Position numbers and translations under genes: made by a program. The notes under the pieces are model-generated. The model was not told the DNA's origin and ran no database searches. It saw nothing but the letters and a program-made list of their open reading frames with translations. Below are positions 33,381 through 46,048 of a DNA stretch of 64,000 bases, piece by piece. The DNA comes from Daedaleopsis sinensis. Taxonomy: Eukaryota > Basidiomycota > Agaricomycetes > Polyporales > Polyporaceae. The DNA lies in assembly GCA_033807695.1 (NCBI GenBank), contig CM066302.1, forward strand, positions 124,001-188,000, in the 5' to 3' direction. Every line of letters starts with the position of its first letter. The stretch's first letter is position 1.

Positions 33381-35522
33381 ATGCCAGCCATCCAGCGCAA
33401 ACGAACTCTTCTGCTAGTCGGGGGAGCAATTTCGCCATCGGTGGCCATTACACATGACTCTGCCCAATGGGAGGTAAGCGATTTAGCGCCCGAGCCATCT
33501 TCTTTCCAATGCTCATGTCCACCTCCTCCTACCTCAGCGGTCATACACAAATCGAAGGAGATTCTCTCGAGCAACCCCTGCACGAGCGAGGTGAGGATAA
33601 ATCTCCTCTATCTTGTATCAATGAAGAGCTGAATACAGTCCGTTGCTGCAGTGTGAAACTATCCGACTTTCAGGGCGTCACAGACCTGCCATGGTGTGGT
33701 CTAGAGAATGCCATCTCTGAGAGAAGACAGGCAAGCTGGGAAGAAGCCCAGGGTAAGTTCATATTTAGTATGCTACAACATCTGCTCATGCGCCGAAGAC
33801 GCCACTTCATCCTTGCACACGGATCATCGTCCATGCACTATTGCGTCTACGACTCTCACTCAACCGCACCCTCCTTGCAACGACAATCTGAGCTGCATCC
33901 TGGAATGTGAGTCTCATTGTGCGTTGGTGTCGAGAACAATCGCAATACTGATTTCAAAAGCAGCCTTCCCCTCAATATCTTCCCCTCACGTTGGCGACTT
34001 TCACACTGAACTCGGCGGTTCGCAGGCCTCTCGTGACCCTGATCAAACCCTACTCCTGCCATTCGTCGCTTTCAAACGTCGCCATACGATACGGCAGTCT
34101 GGTGGGGACTCCATCTCCAGCGCAAACGTCCTCCAACAGCAAGATGTCGACGTGGAGCAAATGTACGTCGACAATCTTCAAGATACTCCCACGAGCAGGA
34201 CCATCGATGATCACAAACACACGGAGGAGGTCGACGAGCTCCGTCGCGAACGTTCTGACACCCGTACTATCTACTCGGACGTTGCTGCCCATTCGAACGA
34301 GATCGCTGTCCGGGGCGCAGATAGGGCCCACGGAGTGCAACACGAAACCCGCTCGAACGAGGTCGCTGTCCGAGGCGCAGATAGGGCCCACGAAGTGCAA
34401 CATGGAGAGTCCAGTCTCCTCGTCGAATCGCATGTTCATCGTGCGAGTGCGCTTTCACGGTCGCCTACCATCACTGCTTCCGCGTCCAACGCGCCGGGAA
34501 GTCGTCCTTTCGGGGACGGTATCCACCCGCACTTTCTCACCCGCTCGAACGAGGTCGCTGTCCGAGGCGCAGATAGGGCCCACGAAGTGCAACATGGAGA
34601 GTCCAGTCTCCTCGTGGAATCGCATGCCCATCGCGTGAGTACGCTTCTACGGTCGCCTACCATCACTTCTTCTGCGTCCAACGCGCCGAGAGAGGGAAGT
34701 AGTCCTCTCGACGGCAGTGTCCTCCTGCATATCCCCGCCCGCTCGAACGAAGTCGCTGTCCGAGACGCAGTTATGGCCTATGATGCGCGACATGAAGAGT
34801 CCAGTCTCCGCGTCGAACCGCATGTCCATCGTGCGAGTGCGCTTTCACGGTCTCCTACCATCACTGCTTCCGCATCCAACGCGCCGAGAGAGGGAAGTGG
34901 TTCTTTCGACGACGGTATCCTCCCGCACGTCCTCGCCCGCTCGAACGAAGTCGCTGTCCGAGACGCAGATATGGCCCATGAGGCGCGACGTGATAATTCT
35001 AGTCTCGGGATCGAACCACATGCCCATCATGCGAGTGCGTCTCTACAGTCACCCGCCATCCCTCACGCATCAAGAGAGGGAAACGTTCCTTTCGCCGATG
35101 GCGTCAACTGGGACGATTTCCGCGATTGCAAGGATTTCAGGGACGGGAAAGGTCAGACGGTGTGGTACAAGACCTCTGGTCGTTATGCCGTCAGCGTGCC
35201 CCCAGCCTCTTTGCGCGGCCAAGTCGATGAACTGTACGTTCATTTCGACGAAGGAACTCGTCGCCACAAGTACTGGGCGGTCAACACTCTGGGGAAGTGG
35301 GTCGCCGTTCGCGAAGGTGACAAGCGACCTTCCTGTTCCACTCGTTACCTTGCCATACAACGGAACGCCGATCCCAGCTGGGTTACCAAGCAGACGCACA
35401 TAGTTTATCGCAGTCGCCGCAAGAGGCTCGGAGTCTATCGTGTCTCGCAGGAACCTCTAGTAAGTTTGTTTTTTTACTAAATCCACGGCTGTAGCTGACG
35501 TGCATTCGCACTCCTACAGTAA
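33381..35522 (+). CDS. S-type protein with in-frame 66-residue repeats (S2)
   Basis: A probable first exon starts MPAIQRKRTLLLVGGAISPS and ends at a GTAAGC donor near 33474; small 5' exons are not fully resolved. The main exon (about 33950-35460) is hydrophilic with repeats of 192-198 bp starting with RSNEVAVR(G/D)A at 34350, 34542, 34740 and 34938 (a partial one at 34292). Each unit carries SSL...EPHVHRASALSRSPTI. It ends in the S domain: TVWYKTSGRYAVSVPPASLR, DELYVHFDEGTRRHKYW, WVAVREGDKRPS and RNADPSWVTKQTHIVYRSRR. The last intron donor after SQEPL would place the stop at 35520; reading through gives a stop at 35478. No membrane helix is obvious in the large exon. Function is unknown. Confidence 0.65.
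34292..35040 (+). repeat. 192-198-bp coding tandem repeat in S2
   Basis: Four full units and one partial unit, all in frame (64-66 codons). The first halves (CGCTCGAACGA(G/A)GTCGCTGTCCGAG) are nearly identical and the later halves vary by substitution and short indels in multiples of three. Preserved frame indicates that the repeats expanded within a translated gene. Confidence 0.85.
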
Positions 35523-35954
35523 AGAATTTCTTTACCCATCGCTATTGCCTTCCTCATAGTGACCACGGACATCTGTATGTGCGCGTTCAAAGGATCAACG
35601 TTGAACGCTTGAACCTGGAATATTGTATTATACATCTCAGTTAATAGAGCGCTCTGGCGTCTACGCTTCGTACTGTGAACCAGCTGTGAAACACTGGCTA
35701 CCACCACGCCGCGTCAACTGCTGTGGCGAGTTAGATCCTCTTCACCTACCATCTCGCCGTGATCGTGTTTTCTCGCATGGCCTCGCAGCACGTTCCGGAC
35801 ATGGTATCAAACATCCTTTGTCTTTGCCTCGTGGCATGGCATATATACCTAGGTACTGCCTTCCTCCCGCTCTGGATTCCTCCTGAAATATAGCTATTCG
35901 CTACTTGGACGTCTTGCTCAACTTCACACCTAACATCCTCACAGACAACTCTCA

Positions 35955-38900
35955 TGTCAACCCCTCAGGGTACGTTTATTCCTCATCCCGCCCGTCCGAC
36001 CTTTCCGTTCACATTGTTATCCGCCACTCACACTTAGGTCCGTTACCCGAGACATCCGGAATACAGAACGGCGGCGGCGACGACACTGCCGACCAGTCGA
36101 CTAATAACGACACCGCTGACGAAGAGACAGATCTACCGTCTGCCCGTGCGTGCATAATTTGGAATATTCTCTACACATTCTAACCTGAGGATCCGCTGTA
36201 AAGCACGCTTAGAAAGTGCTGGCAGCGCTCAGCCATACACCGTCAGCGAGTCTGCGAACGGATCTGGGAGTAAAACTGCGACTGCGGAGACAGCGGTCGC
36301 AGTTGCTAAGCCTGGGAACGCACCTCGTGAGTTAAAATTTATTCATAGAGGTGAACCCTACCTGCCAGATACCTTTAGAAGTCAAAGGTCCCAAGAAGAG
36401 AGTCGCAGAATCCGACGAAGATGGTTCCAGTGAGGAGGAAGAAGACTCGACCAACGAATCTGCCGAAACTCGTGTGATCAAAACTATTCCGAGTGCGTTA
36501 CCATCTCTTTGACCAACCTCGCTCCGTGCTGAAGCAGAGTACAGCTCGCATCCAAAAGAAACACGATCCGACTCAAGATGCCGTGATTGAGGAAGAATCT
36601 CAGGGCACCGGGTCGTCCGACTCAGAGGAGGAAGATTCCTCCACTTCCCCCCTCAACCACGCGACGTACAAGCAGCGTCGAGCTATGAAAGCGAGAGCTT
36701 CGATACATCGCGATCCCTACGCTGCACCTTCAAAGAAGAGACGCCTCGACAAGGGCCCCTCCCGTGCAAAATTCCTGCGCGACCTCTACAGCTTATCTCA
36801 GAGTGATGCTACCGGTCAACTCAAGGCTCTCATGCGTAGCTATAACATGCTGAACAATGTAGATGATGAGGACGAGGAGATGGCCACGGATGACGAAGAG
36901 GTGATGGCCACGGATGAAGAAGAACGCGACGACCACAATGTACACGCAGAACTCGATTATGCAACTGCAGAGAAGGATCAAGAGAGTTCTGAGAACGGTA
37001 ACATTCACGTCGCGGCTGTAAGCACCACAGTACTTATGATAGAGCTTTCTTCTGACAATGCGTCTATCTAGCAGGATGTTCTACAGATCTCGGGACCTGG
37101 TACCCCCACTGCCGTACATGCACTGGGATCCGAATCGCCTGATACTAAGGCGATTCTATCTTCTACGGTAAGGAGGTAGTCTCATTCTTGTGTGCAACGA
37201 CTCAACATTCGTTGGGCGCGAAGCAGTCACAGATATCCCCGCCGCAATCCGATGGAGCGCTTCCATCTCCTGCCCAACCCGGCCCGTCAGTAGAAACAAA
37301 ACCCGTTGAAGACCTCTCTGTCGCATCCCCCGTTAAAGTCACGGCTTTCCAGGTATTTCGCCAAGTCGGGACCTTGATCACTTCGGTGGCGCAGCGGACA
37401 GCTGCCTTTGCTGCTGACCACGCCCCCATTGCTGCGACCGGTTTTCGTCGTGAGGCTGCTGCGTCGACATCCCTTACAGAGAGCTCCTCCGAGTCGAACC
37501 CTGTCAACGCCGGAGTGCCGTCCAGTTTTGGAAAGGCTATACGCACTAAGATCACCGTGAGTGTCACTGACGAACTGCGCCTTTTTTTCAGTTTTCTCAC
37601 CTGTCCTACAGCCCAAACCGTTCAATCCTATACCTGCGGAGAAAAGACGAACCCGGAAGAAAGAGGGCCAGGAGGAACCAGATGTCACACGCATGATCTC
37701 CAAGATCTTGGACACGTCTGTCAAGTCTCTGCCTCTGGGTGGTTCGCCGGATGACGACGTTCCATCTCCCACAAACCATGACTCCGACATGGCAGATCAA
37801 ACGGGGACGCCAAACGTCTCCCTTGCGCCATCTAACCCCAATCTCTCGGAGCATGAGCTCGGGGTGCGAACACCACCCGATTCCGTTCCAAACCTTTCTA
37901 GTGACACTAGCCAATCCAAAAATACGCAGCATCCATCAGAGTCCCGATTTGAACATACTCTGGTAGTGAAACGCACTCAACCGATGTTTTCTTTGCCGGG
38001 TGGTCATGTGCCGGAACAGGATGATGCGGCTGCGCTGGCGCCAACAAACGGTCCAGGAAGAGACGCCAACCTTCCTTCCTCTCTCAACGACATCTCGAAC
38101 GAAGCTATACCAGACGATGCTGACCTCGACGCTGAGCCGGCGACCCAACACGCTTTACTTTCTAGTCACTCACCAGGTCGATCGGCACTCCAGGCTACGA
38201 AGCAACTCTCTGCAACACCTGAGTCATCCCCTGCTCCTCCTCCCCGCAAAACGCCGTCCGGCCGAACCCCGCCCAGCAGAGTAGCTACTCCTGAAGCGCC
38301 GGTCCCGGATATAAGCTTCAATCCCTTATCGGATTCCAACTCGCCTGCGAACAGCGATCTCGAAGACTCACAGAGCACGCCGACTCCTCCTGCGAGACGT
38401 CTTTCAGCTACAGGCCGTCTACATCAGCACCCTGTGCAGGAGAGACGTTCACCGGCGCCGCGACAAGAGGGAGATATTGCAGCTAAAGTTGGTTCTCGCG
38501 CGATCTCTGGCAACGATTCCAGTGCATCGTCCACATCTCAGACACCGGACAAACACGCTGGTGCGCGTCGTTACGTTCATCGGGGAACATCTGAAACACA
38601 TTCGGACTCAGAAGACGACAATCAGTCCGCTAGCACCGATGCCGCGAAGACGAAGCAGCTTCCAGCCGAACGGGTGCTTGGAGTACAGCAACCTATTAAT
38701 CCTCCTAGTCATGCGACATCGTCCAATTCTTCTTCTCCAGGTCGTCTACCAGGCGCCCTCTCCGGAAAAGCAACAGACAAAGGCAAGAACAGAGAGACAC
38801 ACCCTGCCCAATCAACTTCTCCCAGCAACGGGCAATTTTCCCGACGTCTCCAGCGGGATCGCCTTGTGTTTTCAGAACAGGAAACCCCGTCGACCCCGTC

Positions 38901-41260
38901 GACTTCCTCTCGCCCCGCTAGCGGGCTTCCGGCAGCGCCGGTACACAGCGTGAACGCAATATCACTTCGGGCAGCATCCGAAAGCGGTGGCCCCACGGTT
39001 CGCGAGCGGAATGCGCCCACGCGTTCGCAGCAGGCGACCCCGTCGACCCCGTCGTCTTCCTCTCGCCCCGCTACTCGGCTTCCGGCAGGTCCGGTACTGG
39101 GTAAAGGCGCACCAACCGCCGCGAGATCTCTTGCGGCTGCCGGAAGCGGTGGCGCCGTTCGCGAGCGGAATGCACTCGCAAGTTCGCAACAGGCGACCTC
39201 GTCGACCCCGTCGTCTTCCTCTCGCCCCGCTAGCGGGCTTCCGGCGTTGCCGGTACACAGTGGGAACGTGACATCCATTCCTGCGGTATCCGGAAACGGT
39301 GGCACGGTTCGCGAACAGAATGCGCTCAGAAGCTCTCAGCAGGCGACCCAGTCGACCCCGTCGTCTTCCTCTCGCCCCGCTACTCGGCTTCCGGCAGGTC
39401 CGGTACTGGGTAAAGGCGCACCAACCGCCGCGAGATCTCTTGCGGCTGCCGGAAGCGGTGGCGCCGTTCGCGAGCGGAATGCACTCGCAAGTTCGCAACA
39501 GGCGACCTCGTCGACCCCGTCGTCTTCCTCTCGCCCCGCTAGTGGTCTTCCGGCGTTGCCGGTACACAGTGGGAACGTGACATCCATTCCTGCGGTATCC
39601 GGAAATGGTGGCACGGTTCGCGAACAGAATGCGCTCAGAAGCTCTCAGCAGGCGACCCAGTCGACCCCGTCGTCTTCCTCTCGCCCCGCTAGTGGTCAGC
39701 TTCCGGCAGGTCCGATCCGGGGTAGGGGGACAACGTCCCCGGCCAATTCTCCTGGAGCTGCCGGAAGCGGCGGAACTGACAACCACCCGGGCGACGGTGT
39801 CGTATGTCCTGTCCTTTATTGACAATCTCACGACCCCCTAACTAATCTCATGCAGAATGCCACAAAAGCAGACGTCGTTCGCTTGGCTGTAGCTGTTGAT
39901 GGTCTCTCAACAGAGATCCGTTCTATGACGCAACATCTCACCAACAAGGATGTTCGGCGCCCATCGAAGCGAGCCCCTACTGGGAGTCGCCAAGACCAAG
40001 GTGACGATGACGCTTCTTCAGGGGAAGGCGATGACGATGAGGAGTATGATGCCGACTCGGACGAGCCGCAGAAGCAGAAGTTGAGAGGAAAGATCAAACG
40101 TCGAACTCCTGAGCACAATCAACTTGCCGTGAGTTATTCTCCGCTCGTCCGCGGATTCAGTCACAAAAAGCGGCTAACATGCTGGTAGGTGGATGTACAG
40201 GCTCATGCGCGGCGCCTGTTAGGTCGTGACAATGCTAAGTCGCCATTCCTGAAGAGATCAATCGCCACCCGTGCCCAGCTTCGGTCGTTCGATCCGGACG
40301 AGGGTGAACGGTGCTGCACATTCAAACGATTCTGCATCGATTTTGAAGGACCTCCAAGCTCAGATTGGAATAAGTCCGCCGCGCAGGTGTTTACCGATGA
40401 CTTCGCCACAGTCGCTCAGCACGCTTGCAAGGATCGCGACAAGATCGTCCATATGTTCCGCTCGCATCTCAAGACATTAAAGGCCCACTACGTTAAGCAC
40501 GGTGTAGTCCACGACTCCGACTCCGAATCCGATGAGGTCCACGGTGCGACTGCCGGTCCTTCTAATGCAGCGAAGAAAACCTACACAGGCAAGTCTCCGA
40601 ACGATTTGTGGTATGGCACGGCCGCGAAAGACAAAGGGAAGGCCCTTGACCCCGCGACGGCGACTCGTTACCAGCGCAAATACACCGTGAGCTCCGAACA
40701 TGCTTAGGTCCATCCCTTTGGTATTGAATTTGTTACATCAGATATACCACCAGCGACGTCGCATTTGCGCTCGTTACAAGACAACCAAACACCATCTTCC
40801 CATCTTAGAGCAACTCGGCATCGAAGGCATGAGCTCAGATGAGGAAGACAAGAATGCTCCCATATACTGTTTCCGGGTTTTCAAGAAGCCTTGGAGGCAC
40901 GACCGCGTCACTCAGTTCCTCCGGGTTCTTGACGCTCTTCATCGTCGTTGGCGCAAGAAAGGGGAGGCAAAGCGAGGGTCTCATCCCCGCCTCCGTTACC
41001 TCACTGACGAATGTTCCACGGCTGCTGCCATCCCGAAGCTTCCCTGCAATGCCTACGACGAAAACTGGCTGAACAGCTTGAAGGGCTTGAAGCGCGAAGA
41101 TCTCCGCGTCAGTGGCAAGGAATACGACTTCTCGCATGAAGGCGATGTCTTGCAGTACGTTGCTTCACGTCCTCAATCCGTCCCTTGGCTTATCGTATTC
41201 GTACCAAGGGCGATATCCAAATACAAGTCCGTCGTTATCGGGGGTTTGAAGTTTGTGTGA
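35955..41260 (+). CDS. Very long acidic, low-complexity orphan protein with conserved C-terminal region
   Basis: Starts MSTPQ at 35955 in a tiny exon. Several short acidic Ser/Glu exons follow (VAESDEDGSSEEEEDS), then a basic stretch PSKKRRLDKGPSRAKFLRDL that looks like a nuclear localisation signal. A long Ser/Pro/Thr-rich exon (about 37610-39810) contains 309-bp repeats. Past an intron, the C-terminal part is more ordered: TKADVVRLAVAVDGLSTEIR, acidic patch, DVQAHARRLLGRDN, CTFKRFCIDFEGPP, and after a last intron YHQRRRICARYKTTKHHLPI, LEQLGIEGMSSDEED, VFKKPWRHDRVTQFLRVLDA and PRLRYLTDEC. I recall the GMSSDE...KPWR pattern from abundant basidiomycete proteins of unknown function. Probably nuclear, roughly 1500 residues. 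Exon joins are approximate but phase-compatible. Confidence 0.6.
38880..39720 (+). repeat. 309-bp higher-order coding repeat
   Basis: Units of about 51 codons carry SSSRPA(S/T)(G/R)LPA.PV and alternate as two types, making a 309-bp (103-codon) period; CTACTCGG marks it at 39071 and 39380. Copies are almost identical, so expansion or homogenisation is recent. Reading frame is kept throughout. Confidence 0.85.
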
Positions 41261-41983
41261 GTGGAAATTGAGTGTTGGTCATATCTTCATTGCGTTATCG
41301 GATACCCATGGACCATGTAGTAGTTCAAGCTCGGTAGTATGCGATCGTACGATGTAGTACTCTCGCCGAGGACCATGTATTTGAGATCACATTGAAGGGG
41401 GTCCATAGTTCATACGTAGCAGAGACTCGCGTAGAAACTGAGCGTGGGTGTTAACCGGCGTCGTGCCAGTGGTGTATCCCTCGGACCAGTAATATCACCC
41501 AGGTGAGACTTTCGCGACCAAGAGGTTAACGTTCGGAGTACAGAGCGGAGGCGAAAAAAAGGAGATAGAGCGCGGGTTCTCCCAGCTCTGAACGGTTTCG
41601 ACCACAGCGATTCCGGATGACACTTCACGCTCGCTGAAGCCTCTCCTCCTCCTCCTCCTCCTCCTCCTCCTCCTCCTCCTGCAAGCTTCAAAGCGCCACA
41701 GCCCACAGCGCGACGCAGGCAGACTCTGACCGCACTCTGGAGTCAGGACTGACTCCGAATCCAGGAGACCTGAGCGCGGTCAACCAGCTAAGGTCACCGC
41801 GTCGTCGTACTTTTCGTCAGTCGAGGTCCACCCTGGGTCCACCAGGTACTACCTCTCTTTTCAACGCTTCTCCTGTCCTAGAGACTTGCAGAGCTCAAAC
41901 CGAGGCTCCGACACTTCGAAGAGACTGTTGAACTTGCAACGTTTACCGTGGATCCGAACTGCAGCTAGTTTGAGGGTACTTGG
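41261..41983. other. Intergenic region
   Basis: No supported gene; it contains the CTC microsatellite. Confidence 0.45.
41643..41680. repeat. (CTC)n microsatellite
   Basis: About twelve CTC trinucleotides followed directly by TGCAAGCTTCAAAGC. It has the same motif class as the AGG run near the left end of the window. Confidence 0.9.
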
Positions 41984-42619
41984 ATGCAGTTCCTGATGCT
42001 GGCTCCGACCCTTGGTCCTGCCTGTTCGGACGTCCCGGAAAGCCCTCCAATCACGAGCTCGCTTTCCCCCTACGTCTACGTAGTCGTGTACAGCGACTTG
42101 GGCCGAACGGCTGACAACTACATCTCCAAGATTTCGATCTCGCTCAGAGACAAATGGATCCGTCGTTCGCCCGATTCGGTAAGCACCGTCAATTAGGACA
42201 CCTTTTTCTATGAGTCCTATGATGACTCCATCCTCAGGCCTAATCAAACACTTGGTAACTTATTGCTCGCGGGGATTGGTGGCTCGTCGGGCGAAGGCGA
42301 CGGGCACGGAAACATCAAGGACCCGTTGGCGCGGCGGAACAAACGTAGAAGGAGAAGATGTGCCGTTGAGGAGCTACAGGTCGAGCGCAAGGTCGAAGAG
42401 AATGCGAGAGATGGGTTGGAGAGCTCGCTGTACTCGTGGTTCGTATTACTCGCTCAATTGTCATGTTCAGTCGCTTGCAAGTATCTCGCATCCGGTGCCC
42501 ACTGGACGTTTGATCTTGAAGATTGTACATCCGAGCCACGCGTCGTATGCACCATGAAGTTACACGTCGTCTGGCTCACCGGCCACAATGAGCTTGCGCT
42601 TGCTCGACTGGATGTGTAA
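41984..42619 (+). CDS. Possible orphan gene or decayed gene fragment
   Basis: One segment reads SSLSPYVYVVVYSDLGRTAD followed by NYISKISISLRDKWIRRSPD, with a GTAAGC donor. The next open segment includes DTFFYESYDDSILRPNQTLG, SGEGDGHGNIKDPLARRNKR and CTMKLHVVWLTGHNELALAR with a stop at 42617. The two segments look protein-like but the join is not phase-clean. The Tyr/Val-rich beta stretch followed by a basic hinge is not a family I can name. It could be a gene remnant. Confidence 0.35.
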
Positions 42620-42877
42620 ACTCTAGTTACTAGATGAGATGTACAGAACAAGAATGAGAGCGGACACCTCAAAAGGTGTTCGCGGGGTTGAAGCAAAGTC
42701 GCAGCGAGTGTGGTGGAAAACGGCTCGTGAGCATTGACGAGCTGCGCCGGACTCATGCCGACTATTGCCCAACTGGTAGCGCGATCCTGCACCACTTTCG
42801 TTCTATCCACCTACGTATACGTTCACACCTACACATCGGTACTACCCAAAGAGCTGCAAGTAGTAGTTCCTGGTCAA

Positions 42878-44596
42878 TCAAGACCTCGCAGGCCGCTCGT
42901 GTGGTAACTGCGTGATAAACTCCTCGAGCGACTCAATGAGCGGTTCGGATACCTGTCAACCTAGGGTTTGACTCCGACTCTGCTCATACCGAGAGTCGAG
43001 GCTCACCTCTATCATCTCGCGGCACCGCTCAGTGAGCGCACCGTAGACGTCGAACGCGGACACCAGCATGACCATTGGGATGTCCTCACCGTCGACCCTT
43101 CCCAAAGCAGGCACGACGGTTGGGTGGCATGCAGCGAAATCGTGAAGGTTCTTGAGTATCAAGGCCACATGAATATCGTTGTTGTGCCACATTTGTGCAA
43201 GCTGCTCACCTGGAAGGCTGTCATGGCCTCGGTATGGACTCCCTTCTGCCCCTCGATGACGGAGAGGAGCTCCTTTAATTTGACCGTGGCGGCTTCGTAC
43301 TGAGTCTTCGTGACACGAGGATCGGATGAGGAGTACCATTCTACAGCAAGCTGGTCCCCGAGATGTGCACACTCATCCAACGAAGATCGACGTTCAGCGT
43401 CGAGCATGCAAAGCGAAGCGATCACTGGGCGCGCGCGCATTTCAAACGCTGCCGGTGTTAGGGCCTGTTGCCGGATAGCGTCGATCGTCTTATCGACTAG
43501 CTCCTGCAAAATCAACCGTAAACACGAAGAAAACTGGCAGCGACACGTTCATCTACCTCGTCCGACAGCAAGAAGAAGCAATCTTTCCACTTATTGAAGG
43601 AGGTACGAACGTTGTTAGAATCGCTCTTCAGCTTCTGAATGGAATGCTCGATCTCGGGCCTGTTCTTCCGTATGAAAATCATATCTGGTGTGGAGAGGGA
43701 TCTTGTGCGGACAAGGCCCTCGAACCTTCGAAACTGGACACTCGTCAAGTCCACGGGAATGGTACAGACGAGGCAGAACACATACCTCTGAGTAAAGCGC
43801 CATAGCCTTAGTGATACGTTGTATAGCACGAACCATAAGCGCAATCAGGGCTTTTGTGGCACAGGGTGTAGTGTTCGTGGTTGCCACACCAGCTGCGGGG
43901 CTCTTGTTGCTGGCCGGGCTCGCTGAGCCGCGGTTCTGGTGCATCCCATCGCCCGTGCGTGCTGATCCATCCTGAATGTTCACGTTGCTAGTGTCGGTAG
44001 TCACGTTGTGCGTGGACGTGCTCGCACCGTCTTTTCTCGTACCGAAGCTTGTCACGCAGCAATCATCCATTCTTGATGCCTGGATCTCCTTTGCTGGCTC
44101 CGAGTCCTTGCTTGCTGCGATGCCGTCTACGCCAGCAGTGAGCTTTGCGCTGCGCAAGAGTCCGCCTACGGCAAGGAAATAGCACGGTGTTTACGTACCG
44201 TAGAGAGTGTGTGCAGCACTCTCCTCACCAGGTCGACTACCGTGCGAAGGATCCTTCTCGGCTTGAGCGTTCTTACGGGTGGGGGGAGCGTGAAACCACC
44301 GCAAGTTGTGGGAGTTGAGGCGTAAGATATGGCGTATCTCCTCGAGATGGGATTGATTCAAAGCGTGAAGGCGAGTGCCAAGCCCCAACGGCCAGATAGA
44401 GCGGTCATCTGGGAGGTTGAAAGAGTTTTGCAGACTGGTGGGATGATTCGTCAAACCTCACTACTATTAGGTCGGTCGCGCTAGAGAAGAGGACGTACGA
44501 GACAACATCGAGGTCCATCTGCCTACTAGCACGGCGGACTAGGTCCTCTTCAGCCATGAAAAGATCGACAGCTTCTTCAGCAGTCATGTAAGACAT
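42878..44596 (-). CDS. Alpha-helical orphan protein (H4)
   Basis: Minus-strand gene with about seven exons. It starts MSYMTAEEAVDLFMAEEDLV, followed by SHLEEIRHILRLNSHNLRWF, a Ser/Thr/Asn-rich linker (TTDTSNVNIQDGSARTGDG), ALIALMVRAIQRITKAMALY, HSIQKLKSDSNNVRTSFNKW, KTIDAIRQQALTPAAFEMRA, ATVKLKELLSVIEGQKGVHT and LAQMWHNNDIHVALILKNLH. The last exon is VSEPLIESLEEFITQLPHER with PARS and a stop at 42878, supported by a clean CAG acceptor. It is mostly helical, about 400 residues or more, without a clear membrane helix. It resembles H2 and H5 in exon style and composition only. Function is unknown. Confidence 0.65.
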
Positions 44597-44987
44597 CTTG
44601 AGGGGGTTAAAGCTGACGGGAGAGCACGGAAATTTGGAGTTTGATGAGCCTGAGTGCAAGCGTCGAACGGGCGGAAGCGACTATTATATAGTAGGGAAGT
44701 GAGTACGCGTCGCGGCGATTCCGCTAGCTGGCGACTCGGATGGGCCGGGTTGAGTGTCCATATCCGGCCAATCTCCTGGGGTCACACCAGGGTCACACCG
44801 AATGAGCGCTGAGCGCTGAACGTTGACGAACGTTTTGAACTTAGGCCGATTGGACGACTCCTCCCAGCTGTCGTGACGTTCTATAGTACTAGCATGTGTT
44901 TTGGAAAAGGAGAGCCATGGCCACAGGCTGTGTGCTTTACATAGATCTAGACCACCAGGAGGAGACGTAAGGTATAGTCAACGACTT

Positions 44988-46048
44988 TTAGAGAGCAGAG
45001 ATGAGACAGAACAAAAGAAGCGAAAAGAATAATGATGCAAGAATGAAGTACGGCCATTTGCGGCGGCGACTGTAGTATACCCCCGCATGGAACATGAACG
45101 CATCAAACTCATCGGCATCAGCGCGACTCCAGACGTTGGAAGGTATCTGTTCCGCAATGCTACGCAGCTCTTGAAGGGGGATGGCCGGACAAGTGTAAAT
45201 TGCATGCTAAGCAACGGTTATTTAACGAAGCTTTGGGGAACGACAAAGGTGGGACACTGACCTGTGGATTGACGCCGCCTACAAGAACCACGAGACAGTC
45301 GCCGACATCAACACACTCACGATCAACGAACCCTAGTGAAAAGCAGGTCGGATAGCTCCTTCAGCCATGGCGACCGATCGAACAAGAGTAGGGGAACGCA
45401 CAGACAATAGCTTTCATGTAAAGCGCACGAAGCTCGCGGGGAGTGATCACGACGTGTTGTCGGGAGCGACGCAACTGCGGAACCTATCAAGTTCACTGAC
45501 AAGAGAGGTGATAAAGGAAACATACACATACCTGCCACAACGAGACCTTCAGACCTAGGACTTGCATGATGTACGAGGCGGTTGTAGTGAGGTGAACATC
45601 ACTATTCTTGGGCGATGGCGATTTACTAGACTCGTTGGGAGGTACGACCTTCGAAGGTGAAATTCTGTTGGAGAGCATGGGCATCGCGTCGATGTGTGCC
45701 AGGAAGAGAGTCGCAAGGGCAGCGATGATGATTTAGCGGTAGTGGGAATTCCGCCGTGCACGTAGGACTTACCCGCCTCATGACTAGCACACTCCGTACG
45801 ATTATCGCTCTTTCGGGCGAGCTCCAGATTAAGGAAACGAACCATTCGAACGGCACCACCCACGAGAGTTTGATCGGCGGTGCAAGCACCGGAATACTGT
45901 AGATACGTCCGCCGTGGATCACCGTCCGTCGTGTCAGACTGTCAGTGTCGCCCGATAGAATGCGTGGCCTGCTAGTACATGTCCGATGGCGATTGCGCGC
46001 GCACACAGCGAGGCGAATGAGAGAGTGACTTGGCGATCGCAAGCACAT
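44988..46048 (-). CDS. Tail-anchored-type membrane protein (T2)
   Basis: The 5' exon lies in the left arm of the large inverted repeat and reads TVIHGGRIYSIPVLAPPIKL with SWVVPFEWFVSLIWSSPERA and VRSVLVMRR, ending at a GTAAGT donor (exon end 45773). Following exons read VVPPNESSKSPSPKNSDVHL and MQVLGLKVSLW, a segment with VVITPRELRALYMK, then FVDRECVDVGDCLVVLVGGV with NPQ. The last exon is IPLQELRSIAEQIPSNVWSR, ADADEFDAFMFHAGVYYSRR and KWPYFILASLFFSLLLFCLI, ending SAL. A single hydrophobic helix at the very C-terminus preceded by basic residues is the pattern of tail-anchored proteins. The start is tentative. The family is not recognised. Confidence 0.5.

Noticed and set aside
38962..39831. 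Long antisense frame opposite the Ser/Pro-rich repeats
   Set aside because: It mirrors a repetitive GC-rich coding exon; the sense strand has better codon and splice context.
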